The position numbers were made by a program, and so were the translations under genes. A stretch of DNA of 64,000 bases. Source: Hornefia butyriciproducens (GTDB taxonomy: Bacteria; Bacillota; Clostridia; Peptostreptococcales; Anaerovoracaceae). A model generated the notes under the pieces. That model was not told where the DNA came from and did not search any database. It was given only the letters and a program-made list of their open reading frames with translations. The stretch lies in NCBI RefSeq assembly GCF_009695915.1, contig NZ_VUMZ01000006.1:1-64000 (forward strand), read 5' to 3'. Of this stretch, positions 35,221-43,876 are shown one piece after another; position 1 is the first letter of the stretch; each line of letters opens with the position of its first letter.

Positions 35221-35865
35221 ATGGATATGGAGAAACTCAGGCAGGGTCTGCGAAAGCTGACTGAAAACAGAAATTCCATAAAGCTTTTAGCGGTGATAAT
35301 GATCATTATCACCGCCTTTCTGTTTTATGGGATGAAAGAGAAGAATGACACAATTACCGTTTCTGAAGGATTTCCGGCGGCAAAGGAAGACGCAGGCGAG
35401 AGGAAATCTTCCTCAGAAGGCATTCTCTATGTGGATGTAGGAGGAGCCGTCGCCCGACCCGGCGTCTACAAAATGAATTCTGGGGATCGTGTGTTTGAAG
35501 CGATTGAAAAAGCCGGCGGGCTGACGAAGAAGGCGGACACATCTGCACTCAATCAGGCGGAGGAGGTGAAGGACGGGCAGAAGATTCAGATCCCTGAGAA
35601 AGGGGAAACCGCAGGGGCGCCGGGTACCGGCACAGCAGAAAATTCTTTGTCGGCATCGGTATCCGCTCCGGGTGACAAAATCAACATTAACACAGCAGAT
35701 TCCACGGCACTTCAGCAGATCAGCGGAGTCGGACCGGCGACTGCACAGAAAATCATTGATTACAGGACACAGAACGGTCCGTTTAAGCGTATCGAGGATC
35801 TGAAGAATGTCAGCGGAATCGGGGAAAAGACCTTTGAGAAAATGAAGGAAAATATTACCATTTAA
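35221..35865 (+). CDS. comEA: Competence protein ComEA (SLBB plus helix-hairpin-helix)
   Basis: 214 aa. One N-terminal membrane helix (about 20-36), an SLBB domain (about 70-120, VDVGGAVARPGVYKM), a Pro/Gly linker, and two helix-hairpin-helix motifs (ININTADSTALQQISGVG and NVSGIGEKTFEKM) at the C-terminus. ComEA binds double-stranded DNA at the cell surface during natural transformation. comEB and comEC are not next to it, so they must lie elsewhere if present. The ribosome site is GGAAAAGGAAC. Confidence 0.9.
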   Translation: MDMEKLRQGLRKLTENRNSIKLLAVIMIIITAFLFYGMKEKNDTITVSEGFPAAKEDAGERKSSSEGILYVDVGGAVARPGVYKMNSGDRVFEAIEKAGGLTKKADTSALNQAEEVKDGQKIQIPEKGETAGAPGTGTAENSLSASVSAPGDKININTADSTALQQISGVGPATAQKIIDYRTQNGPFKRIEDLKNVSGIGEKTFEKMKENITI

Positions 35866-35876
35866 TTTAGAATATA

Positions 35877-35905
35877 TTGACAGGTTAAACATAAAGAGGT
35901 AATAT
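35877..35905 (+). promoter_or_regulatory. Consensus promoter of the Spo0A-domain gene
   Basis: TTGACA (35877-35882), 17 bp, TAATAT (35900-35905). The leader of about 70 nt contains a tiny ATG frame at 35911 (13 codons, four Cys) without a ribosome site; I do not call it a gene. Confidence 0.72.
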
Positions 35906-35982
35906 TTATCATGTGTTGTGTGTGCAGTTTGCGCAGAGTTATTTGCAGCTGAAATAATTGAGGGAGGATCATCAGAACAATC

Positions 35983-36357
35983 ATGAATCAGAAAAGAAAC
36001 AGTATGCTGTATTGCGAGATAGGGCGTCATGTTCGCGAACTCGGAATCCATTCCAGCATGACGGGTTACCTGTATTTATGTGATTGCTGCCTTTTGATAC
36101 GGGAAAATATGAATCTTCTTTACCAGATTCAGAAGGGCTTATATGTCATGGTCGGAGAAATCAATAACATTTCCCCCTGCAACGTGGAAAAATGCGTCAG
36201 AAAGGCTATCGCTGCGGCGTGGCAAAAGGATCCGGACAGGATGAAAGACAGACTGCGCGCTTATTTCCCTGAGGAGATCACCAGACGTCCGACTGCGACG
36301 GAGGTGCTCAGTTACGTCATCTGGCGGATCAATGTTGAAAATCCGGAAGCAATCTGA
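35983..36357 (+). CDS. Stand-alone Spo0A C-terminal DNA-binding domain protein
   Basis: 124 aa, colinear with the effector half of Spo0A: ELGIHSSMTGYLYL matches the EIGVPAHIKGYLYL segment, NVEKCVRKAIAAAW matches the recognition helix RVERAIRHAIEVAW, and RRPTATEVLSYV matches KPTNSEFIAMV. No receiver domain is present, and there is none upstream in frame. Of the DNA-contact positions, the Glu and the second Arg are kept, the first Arg is Asn, and another is Lys. It likely binds DNA near a 0A-box-like site without phosphorylation control (inference). The ribosome site GGGAGG is about 15 bases from the ATG, rather far. Its own promoter lies at 35877. Confidence 0.8.
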   Translation: MNQKRNSMLYCEIGRHVRELGIHSSMTGYLYLCDCCLLIRENMNLLYQIQKGLYVMVGEINNISPCNVEKCVRKAIAAAWQKDPDRMKDRLRAYFPEEITRRPTATEVLSYVIWRINVENPEAI

Positions 36358-36367
36358 TACAATATGT

Positions 36368-36407
36368 TCTGTGCCGGCAGGGTTCCGCAGCGCTTTGCCG
36401 GCACAGA
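36368..36407. repeat. Perfect 12-bp hairpin after the Spo0A-domain gene
   Basis: TCTGTGCCGGCA (36368-36379) and TGCCGGCACAGA (36396-36407) with a 16-base loop. No T-tract follows, so it is either a weak terminator or an RNA-stabilising 3' structure between this gene and DUF896. Confidence 0.7.
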
Positions 36408-36446
36408 CCAGACATTACACCAGCAGAGATACAAGGCGAGAGGGAT

Positions 36447-36632
36447 ATGATCACAAAAGAAAAAATCGATCGGATTAACGAGCTGGCCCATAAGGCGAAA
36501 AGCGAAGGACTGACCGAAGAGGAAAAACTTGAGCAGGGGCTCCTCCGGGAGGAATACATCGACAGTTTTCGGGCAAATCTCAAGGCACAGCTGGATCGCA
36601 TCGAATGGACAGATGATAAGAAAAAGTCATGA
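36447..36632 (+). CDS. DUF896 (YnzC family) protein
   Basis: 61 aa. The sequence ITKEKIDRINELAHKAKSEG, TEEEKLEQGLLREEYI and the C-terminal DRIEW are typical of DUF896, a small helical-hairpin protein. In Bacillus ynzC lies in the yneA SOS operon; here it is alone, far from the YneA-like gene at 62.1 kb. Function unknown. GAGAGGG precedes the start and a clean terminator follows. Confidence 0.88.
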   Translation: MITKEKIDRINELAHKAKSEGLTEEEKLEQGLLREEYIDSFRANLKAQLDRIEWTDDKKKS

Positions 36633-36640
36633 AAGACCGC

Positions 36641-36665
36641 GAGACCGGCGTTCCGGTCTCTTTTT
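36641..36665 (+). terminator. Terminator after DUF896
   Basis: GAGACCGG, tetraloop CGTT, CCGGTCTC, then five T. An 8-bp perfect stem. Confidence 0.92.
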
Positions 36666-36750
36666 GTGCCTAAAATAATGGATTCGCTGTTTGAAAATGA
36701 GGTTATATGGTATAAACGAAATAGATTAATTCAGAAAAGGAGCTAAGAAC

Positions 36751-37944
36751 ATGACGGAGAGCAGAAAAGTATATCTTGACTATTCAGCGACGACACCGGT
36801 CAGGGACGAAGTATTAAAGGAGATGCTGCCGTACTTTACCGAGCATTTCGGCAACGCATCCAGTTTATATACCATTGGACTTGAATCCAAAGCGGCGATC
36901 GATAAGGCGAGAGAGCAGGTTGCGAATCTGATAGGAGCCTCGCCCAAGGAGATTTATTTCACCGGCGGCGGAAGTGAATCCGATAACTGGGTTCTGGAGA
37001 GTATCGCCAACGACATGAAGAGCAAGGGCAAAGGTAACCATATTATCACCAGCAGAATCGAACATCACGCAGTGCTGCACACCTGCCAGTTTCTGGAGAA
37101 GAACGGATATGAGGTCACATATCTGGACGTGGAAAAGGATGGGACCGTCACACCGGAAGCACTGGAAAAAGCGATTCGCGACGATACGGTTCTGATCAGT
37201 ATCATGTATATCAATAATGAGATCGGAACCATCGAGCCCATCAGGGAACTGGCGGAAGTTGCTCACAAGCACGGGATCCTGTTCCATACAGATGCTGTTC
37301 AGGCTGTGGGAAATACACCCATCGACGTGAAGGCGGCCGGCATCGACATGCTTTCCATGTCTTCTCACAAAATTTACGGGCCGAAGGGGGAGGGCGCTCT
37401 CTATGTAAGAAGAGGCGTTCGTATTCCAAGCTTTATTCACGGCGGAGCCCAGGAAATGGGAAAACGGGCTGGCACAGAGAATCTGGCGGGAATCGTTGGA
37501 TTCGGAAAGGCTGCGGAACTGGCGAAACAGAATCTGGAAAATCACGTCCGCCACTGCTCAGAACTCAGAGATTATCTGGTACAGCAGATAATGGAAAAAA
37601 TTCCTGACGTATATCTCAACGGACCGGCTGACATGAGCCGCCGTCATCCCGGAAACGCCAACATCACCTTTGAATACATCGAGGGCGAGTCGATCCTGCT
37701 CCTGCTGGACAGTTTCGGCATTGCGGTTTCCACAGGCTCCGCCTGCTCCTCCAAGTCACTGGAGCCGTCACATGTGCTGTCGGCGATCGGCGTGCCTGAC
37801 GAGATGATACACGGAACAATCCGGTTCACTGTCGGAGATTTCACGACAAAGGAAGATATTGATTACACAGTGGAATGCCTGGTCAAGGTTGTAGAAAGAC
37901 TGAGAGAGATTTCCTCAGTAAACAGTCAGAAAGGATGGAACTGA
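36751..37944 (+). CDS. iscS: Cysteine desulfurase (IscS/NifS type)
   Basis: 397 aa. PLP-binding features are the SSHKIYGPKG motif with the lysine, and HTDAVQ. The catalytic Cys lies in STGSACSS (near 331), in the long flexible loop of group I desulfurases. It passes sulfur from cysteine to the scaffold IscU encoded next door. The ribosome site AAAAGGAG precedes the ATG. No IscR gene is present before it. Confidence 0.95.
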   Translation: MTESRKVYLDYSATTPVRDEVLKEMLPYFTEHFGNASSLYTIGLESKAAIDKAREQVANLIGASPKEIYFTGGGSESDNWVLESIANDMKSKGKGNHIITSRIEHHAVLHTCQFLEKNGYEVTYLDVEKDGTVTPEALEKAIRDDTVLISIMYINNEIGTIEPIRELAEVAHKHGILFHTDAVQAVGNTPIDVKAAGIDMLSMSSHKIYGPKGEGALYVRRGVRIPSFIHGGAQEMGKRAGTENLAGIVGFGKAAELAKQNLENHVRHCSELRDYLVQQIMEKIPDVYLNGPADMSRRHPGNANITFEYIEGESILLLLDSFGIAVSTGSACSSKSLEPSHVLSAIGVPDEMIHGTIRFTVGDFTTKEDIDYTVECLVKVVERLREISSVNSQKGWN

Positions 37945-37945
37945 T

Positions 37946-38386
37946 ATGGGACTTTATAATGATACAGTAATGGATCACTTCATGAATCCGAGAAACGTGG
38001 GAGAGATGGAAAACCCGGACGGCACAGGCGTATACGGAAGCCCGGTATGCGGTGACATGATGCAGGTCCAGGTAAAAATCGAGGACGACATCATTAAGGA
38101 CGCTAAGTTTAAAACCTTCGGCTGCGGAAGCGCTATCGCTTCTTCCAGCATGGCAACTGAAATGATTATCGGAAAGCCTGTCGAGGAGGCTCTGGAAATC
38201 ACCAACAAAACCATCATCGACGAGCTGGGCGGACTGCCTCCGGTCAAGGTTCACTGCTCCGTTCTGGCGGATCACGCAATCAAATCCGCGATTTATGATT
38301 ACGCGCAGAAGAACGGAAAGCATTATAAAGGTCTGGAGGGATTCGATCCCAACGCAGACGACGATGACGAGGGCGGCGAAGAATAA
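37946..38386 (+). CDS. iscU: Fe-S cluster assembly scaffold IscU/NifU N-terminal type
   Basis: 146 aa. Three conserved Cys are visible: PVCGDMM, KTFGCGSAIASSS, and VHCSVLA, plus an Asp/Glu-rich tail (DDDDEGGEE). It takes sulfur from IscS and builds [2Fe-2S]/[4Fe-4S] clusters. It is one base behind iscS, clearly an operon. hscAB and fdx are absent, as is usual in Clostridia. Cluster customers in this window include RimO, PurF and the radical SAM fusion. Confidence 0.95.
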   Translation: MGLYNDTVMDHFMNPRNVGEMENPDGTGVYGSPVCGDMMQVQVKIEDDIIKDAKFKTFGCGSAIASSSMATEMIIGKPVEEALEITNKTIIDELGGLPPVKVHCSVLADHAIKSAIYDYAQKNGKHYKGLEGFDPNADDDDEGGEE

Positions 38387-38428
38387 TAGCAGGCCCTTCT
38401 GTAAAAGAAAACAGACATCTGACAGAAG

Positions 38429-38468
38429 GAGTGGCACATCTGTAAAAAACGGTGCGCCGCTCTTTTTT
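38429..38468 (+). terminator. Terminator of iscS-iscU
   Basis: GAGTGGCAC pairs with GTGCGCCGCTC (one small bulge, one wobble), followed by six T. Just upstream CCTTCTGT (38395-38402) can pair with ACAGAAGG (38422-38429), partly overlapping the terminator stem. Confidence 0.75.
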
Positions 38469-38552
38469 ATTTTGTGTTTTTTCGGAGCCGCCGTTCCTTT
38501 TTCTCCCGGAAAACAGTTTCATAATACGGCGTGCTGTGATAAAATAATGCTT

Positions 38553-40202
38553 ATGGATATGAACGAAATCACACGCAACGCGGAACGGGAATATATTCGC
38601 TGGAGCGAACAGATCCGCGAGGGCGATGAATATTATGAAGAGTTTCGTGCGCTGGTGGATAATCCGGAAGAGCTGACGGATTCCTTCTACTGCCATCTCA
38701 CTTTCGGGACATCCGGAATGAGAGGGCTTCTGGGACCCGGACCGAACCGGATCAACGGGATTGTGATTCGGCGCGCCAGCGCCGGTCTTGCGAACTACAT
38801 GAACCACAGGTTCCGATCGCCTTCTGCTGTAATATCGTATGACAGCAGAGCGGGTTCTGCTTATTATGCCCGGGAAACCGCACGGGTTCTCAACGGAAGC
38901 GGAATACGGACATGGATCTTCCGGGAACTGACGCCGGTTTCCTGCCTCTCCTACGCCATCCGTACACTGAAGTGCGACATGGGCGTCATGATCACCGCCA
39001 GCCATAACCCGAAAATCTATAATGGTTATAAAGTCTACAACAGCGAGGGATATCAGATTGTCGGCGAAGAGCCTGAAAGCATCCTGAACGAAATCGAAAA
39101 AATCGACTTTTTCGATGCGATTCCTTACAATGATGACGGAGTCCTGACCGTGGATCCGGAAATCGGAAAAGATTTCGTCCGAAGCATCACAGCACTGTCG
39201 ACCCGTATTGAGCCGGATCGGCTCAATCAGCTGAAAACTATCTACACGCCGCTGAACGGTGCCGGCCGTAAATATGTCCGTCAGGTATTCCAAAGTATCG
39301 GATATAAGAACTTTGAAATTGTGCGGACACAGGAGTATCCTGATGAGAATTTCCCCACCTGTCCGCAGCCGAATCCGGAAAAGATACTGGCCTTCAATGA
39401 AGCCTTCCGGCGGGCGGATATCGCAGGAGGTGACCTGCTGATCGCCACTGACCCGGATTCTGACCGTGTCGGCGCGGCACTTTACCATGAGGGAATGCGG
39501 ACATTGCTCACAGGCAACCAGCTGGGCGTGCTTCTGCTCGATTACCTTTGTCATATACGTCCCCCCAGACCGGGCCAGATTGTCGCGAAGAGCATCGTAA
39601 CGTCACCGCTGGGAGAGCGCATCGCAGAACGATACGGAATGAAAGTGGTCAATACACTTACCGGTTTCAAGTATATCGGAGATCTGATCAGAAGACTGCG
39701 GGAAGAAGGCCGGCCGGAGGACTTTTACTTCGGTTTTGAAGAGAGCAACGGTTATCTGCTCAGCCCGTTCATCAGTGAAAAGGACGGCGTAAGCAGCGCC
39801 ATGCTGATCGTAGAGATGGCGGCCTTCCACAAAAGCTACGGGAAAGATCCGGTAGACCGCCTGAATGAGCTGTATGAGGAGTACGGAATCTGCGTCGATA
39901 AAATCCGAAACTACTACTTCCAGGGGGTACGCGGCCGCATAGCTATGGAAAAGATTATGGAATATTTCCGCGGAGAAATCGGAGATTCCATCGGCGGACG
40001 GCGGATCCTGCGTAAAATTGATTATATGGAGGATACCGGGCTTCCCAGGGCAGACGTTGTCCAGTTCTGGCTTGAAAACGGAAGTACGCTGGCGATTCGT
40101 CCCTCCGGCACAGAATCGAAAATGAAAATCTATTCCTTTGAAACAGAAGATTTCACATCTGTAGAACGAGAAATCATCCGAATCATTGAGAAATACCGAT
40201 AA
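38553..40202 (+). CDS. Phosphoglucomutase / phosphomannomutase (PgcA type)
   Basis: 549 aa. Motifs are TFGTSGMRG near the start, the catalytic phosphoserine loop MITASHNP, the metal loop DPDSDRVG, the sugar loop FEESNGYL, and RPSGTESKMK binding phosphate at the end. It interconverts glucose-1-phosphate and glucose-6-phosphate for glycolipid and wall precursor synthesis. In-frame ATGs lie at 38547, 38553 and 38559; none has a Shine-Dalgarno site. An extended -10 (TGATAAAAT, 38537-38545) sits directly before them, so the mRNA may be leaderless. A much longer upstream frame crosses the iscU terminator and is not real. Confidence 0.9.
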   Translation: MDMNEITRNAEREYIRWSEQIREGDEYYEEFRALVDNPEELTDSFYCHLTFGTSGMRGLLGPGPNRINGIVIRRASAGLANYMNHRFRSPSAVISYDSRAGSAYYARETARVLNGSGIRTWIFRELTPVSCLSYAIRTLKCDMGVMITASHNPKIYNGYKVYNSEGYQIVGEEPESILNEIEKIDFFDAIPYNDDGVLTVDPEIGKDFVRSITALSTRIEPDRLNQLKTIYTPLNGAGRKYVRQVFQSIGYKNFEIVRTQEYPDENFPTCPQPNPEKILAFNEAFRRADIAGGDLLIATDPDSDRVGAALYHEGMRTLLTGNQLGVLLLDYLCHIRPPRPGQIVAKSIVTSPLGERIAERYGMKVVNTLTGFKYIGDLIRRLREEGRPEDFYFGFEESNGYLLSPFISEKDGVSSAMLIVEMAAFHKSYGKDPVDRLNELYEEYGICVDKIRNYYFQGVRGRIAMEKIMEYFRGEIGDSIGGRRILRKIDYMEDTGLPRADVVQFWLENGSTLAIRPSGTESKMKIYSFETEDFTSVEREIIRIIEKYR

Positions 40203-40214
40203 ATGATGTATAAT
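40186..40214 (+). promoter_or_regulatory. Promoter of alaS
   Basis: TTGAGA (40186-40191, inside the end of the phosphoglucomutase gene), 17 bp, TATAAT (40209-40214). The leader is only about 30 nt, so there is no T-box riboswitch. Confidence 0.72.
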
Positions 40215-40249
40215 ACAGTATCATCGCAAATTTGGAGGACTTAACATAA

Positions 40250-42868
40250 ATGGAAAAGAAAGGTTTAAACGAAATAAGAAAAATGTTCCGTGATTTTTAT
40301 GTCAGCAAGGGACATTATCCGGGAAAGAGCGCATCGCTGATTCCGAAAAACGACAAGTCACTGCTGATCATCAATTCCGGAATGGCGCCGCTGAAGCCGT
40401 ATTTTTCAGGACAGGAGACGCCGCCTTCCAGGAGAATGACGACTTGTCAGAAATGTATCCGTACAGGAGACATCGACAATGTGGGACTGACCTCCCGCCA
40501 CGGGACATTCTTTGAAATGCTGGGGAATTTTTCGTTCGGAGATTATTTCAAGAAGGAATCTCTCACCTGGGGATGGGAATTCATCACTGAGGTACTGAAA
40601 ATGCCTGAGGATCGAATCTGGGCCACAATCTATAAGGATGACGAACAGGCCCATGATATCTGGAGAAGTCTCGGACTCCCGGAGGAACGGATCGTCCGTC
40701 TCGGAAAAGAAGATAACTTCTGGGAAATCGGGCTTGGCCCCTGCGGCCCCGATTCAGAGATTTTCTACGATCGGGGGCCTGAGTACGGCTGCGGAAAGCC
40801 GGACTGCCGACCGGGCTGCGACTGCGACCGGTATATCGAATTCTGGAACCATGTATTCACTCAGTTTTCAAAGGAAGAGGACGGCAGTTATTCTGACCTG
40901 GCTCATCCCAATATTGATACGGGAATGGGTCTGGAGCGCATCGCGTGCCTGATGCAGGATGTGGATTCAATCTTCGACGTGGACACGATCCGTTACATCC
41001 TGGACGGAGTAGTTGAACTATGCGGAATCCCCTATGAATCCGGTAACGACAAAGCTGACGTTTCCATCCGTATCATCACTGACCATCTGCGGTCCATGGT
41101 TTTCATGATCGCGGATACTATCACGCCGTCTAATGAAGGTCGCGGCTACGTACTGCGCCGCCTGATCCGGAGAGCGGCCCGCCACGGGCGCATGCTTGGG
41201 ATTCAGAGCGGATTCCTGGCCGGACTGGCGGATCGGGTCATCACCGTATCCGGCGAAGCCTATCCGGAGCTGACCGAAAAACAGGATTACATCAAAAACA
41301 TCATTTCCGCCGAGGAACGGCAGTTTATGGCGACTCTCGAACAGGGGGAATCCATTATCGGCGAATATATCGAAGAACTGAAACATCAGAACGAGAAGGT
41401 GCTGGACGGAGAAAAAGCGTTCCGGCTCTACGACACCTACGGATTTCCTCTGGAACTGACAAAGGAAATCCTGGCTGAAAACGGAATGTCCGCCGATACG
41501 GACGGGTTCAGCGCCTGCATGCAGAAGCAGCGCGACACGGCGCGGGCAGGACGGAAGAATACGGAAGAACTGGGATGGGAAGAAGGCGACACGGACATAG
41601 ACGTTCCGGAAACGGTGTTCCACGGCTATGACACGCTCAGCGGCAGCGGAACCGTACTTGCACTCTATCGTGACGGCAAACCCGTCCAGGAGGCGACAGC
41701 AGGCGATCAGACAGTCATCTATCTTGATCAGACGCCATTCTATGCGGAAGGAGGCGGTCAGGTAGGCGATAAAGGTTTTATGTCTACTCCGAATGGCCGC
41801 GTGGAAATTCTGAATACGACGAAGTCCAGAGGTGTATTCGCTCACAAAGGAGCCGTCACCGAAGGTGTGATCCGGAGAGGAGATACAGTCTGCAGTACTG
41901 TCAGCGCTGCACTGCGCAATCAGACTGCGAGAAATCATACAGCAACGCATCTCCTTCAGAAAGCTCTCCGTGAGGTTCTGGGCACACATGTAGAGCAGGC
42001 GGGATCCTTTGTGAACGAAAAAGAGCTTCGTTTCGACTTCAGCCACTTCACCGCTATGAAGCCTGAGGAAATCGCACAGACAGAGCAGCTTGTCAATGAG
42101 AAGATCTGCGAATTCATTCCTGTGACGACCACGGAAACATCCTTCGCTGAGGCGCAGAAAATGGGGGCTATGGCTTTGTTCGGCGAAAAATACGGAGAGC
42201 GTGTCCGTGTAGTCAGCTGCGGCGATTTCAGCGTCGAACTCTGCGGCGGCACGCATGTGTCCAATTCCGGCCAGATCGGTGCACTGAAAATCATGAGTGA
42301 ATCCGGAGTCGCCTCCGGAGTTCGCCGTATTGTTGCCGTTACAGGAACCGGCATTCTGGATGCAGCTAAAAGGGCAGAGGAGACAGTCGCGGAGGTATCC
42401 GAGGCAATGAAGTCCCGGCCGGATCAGGTTGCGGCGCGGGCTTCCGCGCTGATGGCGGAACTTCGGGATACAAAACGTGAACTCGAAGAATTTAAAAAAG
42501 CCGCCATGGACAGCAGTCTTGATGCCATGATACGTGACGCTGCGGAAATCAACGGAGTCCGCCTGATCACGAAGCAGTTCAGCGATTATAACATGAACGA
42601 TCTCCGCAGTCTTTCCGACGAAATCCGGGCGGCCTGCGACCATACGGCAATGGTGTTCGCAACAGTCAGCGGCGGGAAAGTTACTCTGCTGGTTTCACTT
42701 ACGGATGATCTGACCGCCCGCGGTCTTCACGCCGGAAAGATGATCAAGCAGATCGCCGCCAAAGTCGGAGGAGGCGGAGGCGGTAAGGCCGATATGGCAC
42801 AGGCCGGCGGCCGCAATCCGGAAGGTATTTCTGAAGCATTTAAGGTTGCAGAAGAGCTTCTGGCATAG
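40250..42868 (+). CDS. alaS: Alanyl-tRNA synthetase
   Basis: 872 aa, full length. It has the class II catalytic core (1-240, with MAPLKPYFSG), the tRNA recognition region (240-460), the editing domain with HTATHLLQ (near 563) and CGGTH (near 664), and the C-Ala domain with the GGGGGGKADMAQAGG motif. GGAGG lies 13 bases before the ATG. Confidence 0.97.
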   Translation: MEKKGLNEIRKMFRDFYVSKGHYPGKSASLIPKNDKSLLIINSGMAPLKPYFSGQETPPSRRMTTCQKCIRTGDIDNVGLTSRHGTFFEMLGNFSFGDYFKKESLTWGWEFITEVLKMPEDRIWATIYKDDEQAHDIWRSLGLPEERIVRLGKEDNFWEIGLGPCGPDSEIFYDRGPEYGCGKPDCRPGCDCDRYIEFWNHVFTQFSKEEDGSYSDLAHPNIDTGMGLERIACLMQDVDSIFDVDTIRYILDGVVELCGIPYESGNDKADVSIRIITDHLRSMVFMIADTITPSNEGRGYVLRRLIRRAARHGRMLGIQSGFLAGLADRVITVSGEAYPELTEKQDYIKNIISAEERQFMATLEQGESIIGEYIEELKHQNEKVLDGEKAFRLYDTYGFPLELTKEILAENGMSADTDGFSACMQKQRDTARAGRKNTEELGWEEGDTDIDVPETVFHGYDTLSGSGTVLALYRDGKPVQEATAGDQTVIYLDQTPFYAEGGGQVGDKGFMSTPNGRVEILNTTKSRGVFAHKGAVTEGVIRRGDTVCSTVSAALRNQTARNHTATHLLQKALREVLGTHVEQAGSFVNEKELRFDFSHFTAMKPEEIAQTEQLVNEKICEFIPVTTTETSFAEAQKMGAMALFGEKYGERVRVVSCGDFSVELCGGTHVSNSGQIGALKIMSESGVASGVRRIVAVTGTGILDAAKRAEETVAEVSEAMKSRPDQVAARASALMAELRDTKRELEEFKKAAMDSSLDAMIRDAAEINGVRLITKQFSDYNMNDLRSLSDEIRAACDHTAMVFATVSGGKVTLLVSLTDDLTARGLHAGKMIKQIAAKVGGGGGGKADMAQAGGRNPEGISEAFKVAEELLA

Positions 42869-42874
42869 TATAAT
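42846..42874 (+). promoter_or_regulatory. Promoter of ireB-ruvX
   Basis: TTGCAG (42846-42851), 17 bp, TATAAT (42869-42874), overlapping the alaS stop codon. Confidence 0.7.
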
Positions 42875-42928
42875 AGGCATTAGATAGATTCGATTCATTT
42901 ATGAATCATTGAACAGGAGGCCTTGTAA

Positions 42929-43174
42929 ATGGACAAGAAGACTATAATGTTTGACGCTGCTAAGACACAACAGAGAACGACCAAGGAGGTTCTGGAGTCT
43001 GTATATGACGCTCTGGAAGAGAGAGGTTATAACGGAATCGACCAGATGGTAGGCTATATTCTGTCCGGGGATCCTTCCTATATCACAAGCCACAACAATG
43101 CGAGGCTGATGATCAGCAGAATTGATCGCGATGATCTTCTGGAGGAGATCCTGAAGGAATATCTGAAGAAATAG
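42929..43174 (+). CDS. ireB: IreB family regulatory phosphoprotein (UPF0297)
   Basis: 81 aa. The Thr-rich N-terminal part (MFDAAKTQQRTTKEVLESVYDAL) is the usual target of the PASTA kinase IreK/PrkC in relatives, and the YNGIDQMVGYILSGDP segment is diagnostic. IreB is a negative regulator in wall-stress and cephalosporin-tolerance signalling in Enterococcus. AGGAGG precedes the start. The order alaS-UPF0297-ruvX is widely conserved in Firmicutes. Confidence 0.93.
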   Translation: MDKKTIMFDAAKTQQRTTKEVLESVYDALEERGYNGIDQMVGYILSGDPSYITSHNNARLMISRIDRDDLLEEILKEYLKK

Positions 43175-43189
43175 ATCTGCTAAGAACGG

Positions 43190-43216
43190 GAGCGGGTATT
43201 TTCACTCGCTCTTTTT
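43190..43216 (+). terminator. Terminator after ireB
   Basis: GAGCGGGT (43190-43197), loop ATTTTC, ACTCGCTC (43204-43211), then five T. It may attenuate read-through into ruvX. Confidence 0.85.
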
Positions 43217-43273
43217 AATTATGAGAAGAAATATGAACAGGGCAAAGTGATCTGAAAGGATAATGATAAGCTG

Positions 43274-43711
43274 ATGAGAAAAATAGGACTTGATGTGGGG
43301 GACAGAACAATCGGTGTTGCTGTCAGCGATCCGCTGGGAATTACCGCGCAGGGCATTACAACAATTGAACGTGTCGGAATCCGAAAAGACTCCGGCAAAG
43401 TACTGGATTATGTCAGAGAGTATGAATGCGACGTAATCGTGATGGGTCTGCCGCTGTCTATGAACGGAGAAGACAGCAGTCAGACAGAGAAAGTTCGTGA
43501 TTTCCGCAGAATGCTGGAGAACAAAATGCGAAGCACCGGCATGAAGGGAATTGAAATCGTATGGCAGGACGAACGGCTGACGACCGTACAGGCAGAAAAG
43601 GTCATGATTGCAGCCGATGTCAGTCGGAGCAAGAGAAAAAAAGTTATCGATAAGCAGGCGGCGGTGATAATACTTCAGTCGTATCTTGATTCCCATTATA
43701 GCGAACTATAA
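43274..43711 (+). CDS. ruvX: Holliday junction resolvase-like protein RuvX/YqgF
   Basis: 145 aa. RNase H-like fold with GLDVGDRTIGVAVSD at the start, VIVMGLPLSMNG in the middle, WQDERLTTVQAE and a terminal SYLDS motif. The family is implicated in 16S rRNA 5'-end processing and was first proposed as a Holliday junction resolvase. UPF0473, the usual third member of the cluster, is missing; the pur operon follows. Confidence 0.93.
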   Translation: MRKIGLDVGDRTIGVAVSDPLGITAQGITTIERVGIRKDSGKVLDYVREYECDVIVMGLPLSMNGEDSSQTEKVRDFRRMLENKMRSTGMKGIEIVWQDERLTTVQAEKVMIAADVSRSKRKKVIDKQAAVIILQSYLDSHYSEL

Positions 43712-43728
43712 TTGGGAATATCTATAAA

Positions 43729-43835
43729 AATATTCGTATTTTAACGGAAAAAGATGGGAGAAATCCGCAGAAGTGTGCATTTTTACGGTTTTTTACGGAA
43801 CGAATATTGAAGATAAAAAATATCTATGGTAAAGT
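43729..43835 (+). promoter_or_regulatory. Control region of the purine operon
   Basis: Promoter TTGAAG (43807-43812), 17 bp, TAAAGT (43830-43835). A 9-bp inverted repeat AATATTCGT (43729-43737) and ACGAATATT (43800-43808) flanks the region, the second arm overlapping the -35. The arms resemble the CGAAyATT core of Bacillus PurR boxes, though the spacing of about 62 bases is larger than usual. Three copies of TTTWACGG lie between (43741, 43781, 43791), the last two as a 10-bp tandem repeat. No purine riboswitch is seen. Confidence 0.55.
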
Positions 43836-43876
43836 TAAACACGGATACTTTTGTATTTTTTGGAGGTACAGAATCA

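Noticed and set aside
35911-35952. 13-codon Cys-rich frame at the transcription start of the Spo0A-domain gene
   Set aside because: No ribosome site; would need leaderless translation. Kept only as a remark.
38295-38552. N-terminal extension of the phosphoglucomutase frame into iscU
   Set aside because: The extension crosses the iscU end and the terminator, and the encoded sequence is not protein-like.
40203-40249. T-box or other long leader before alaS
   Set aside because: Only about 30 nt separate the promoter from the start codon, too short for a T-box.
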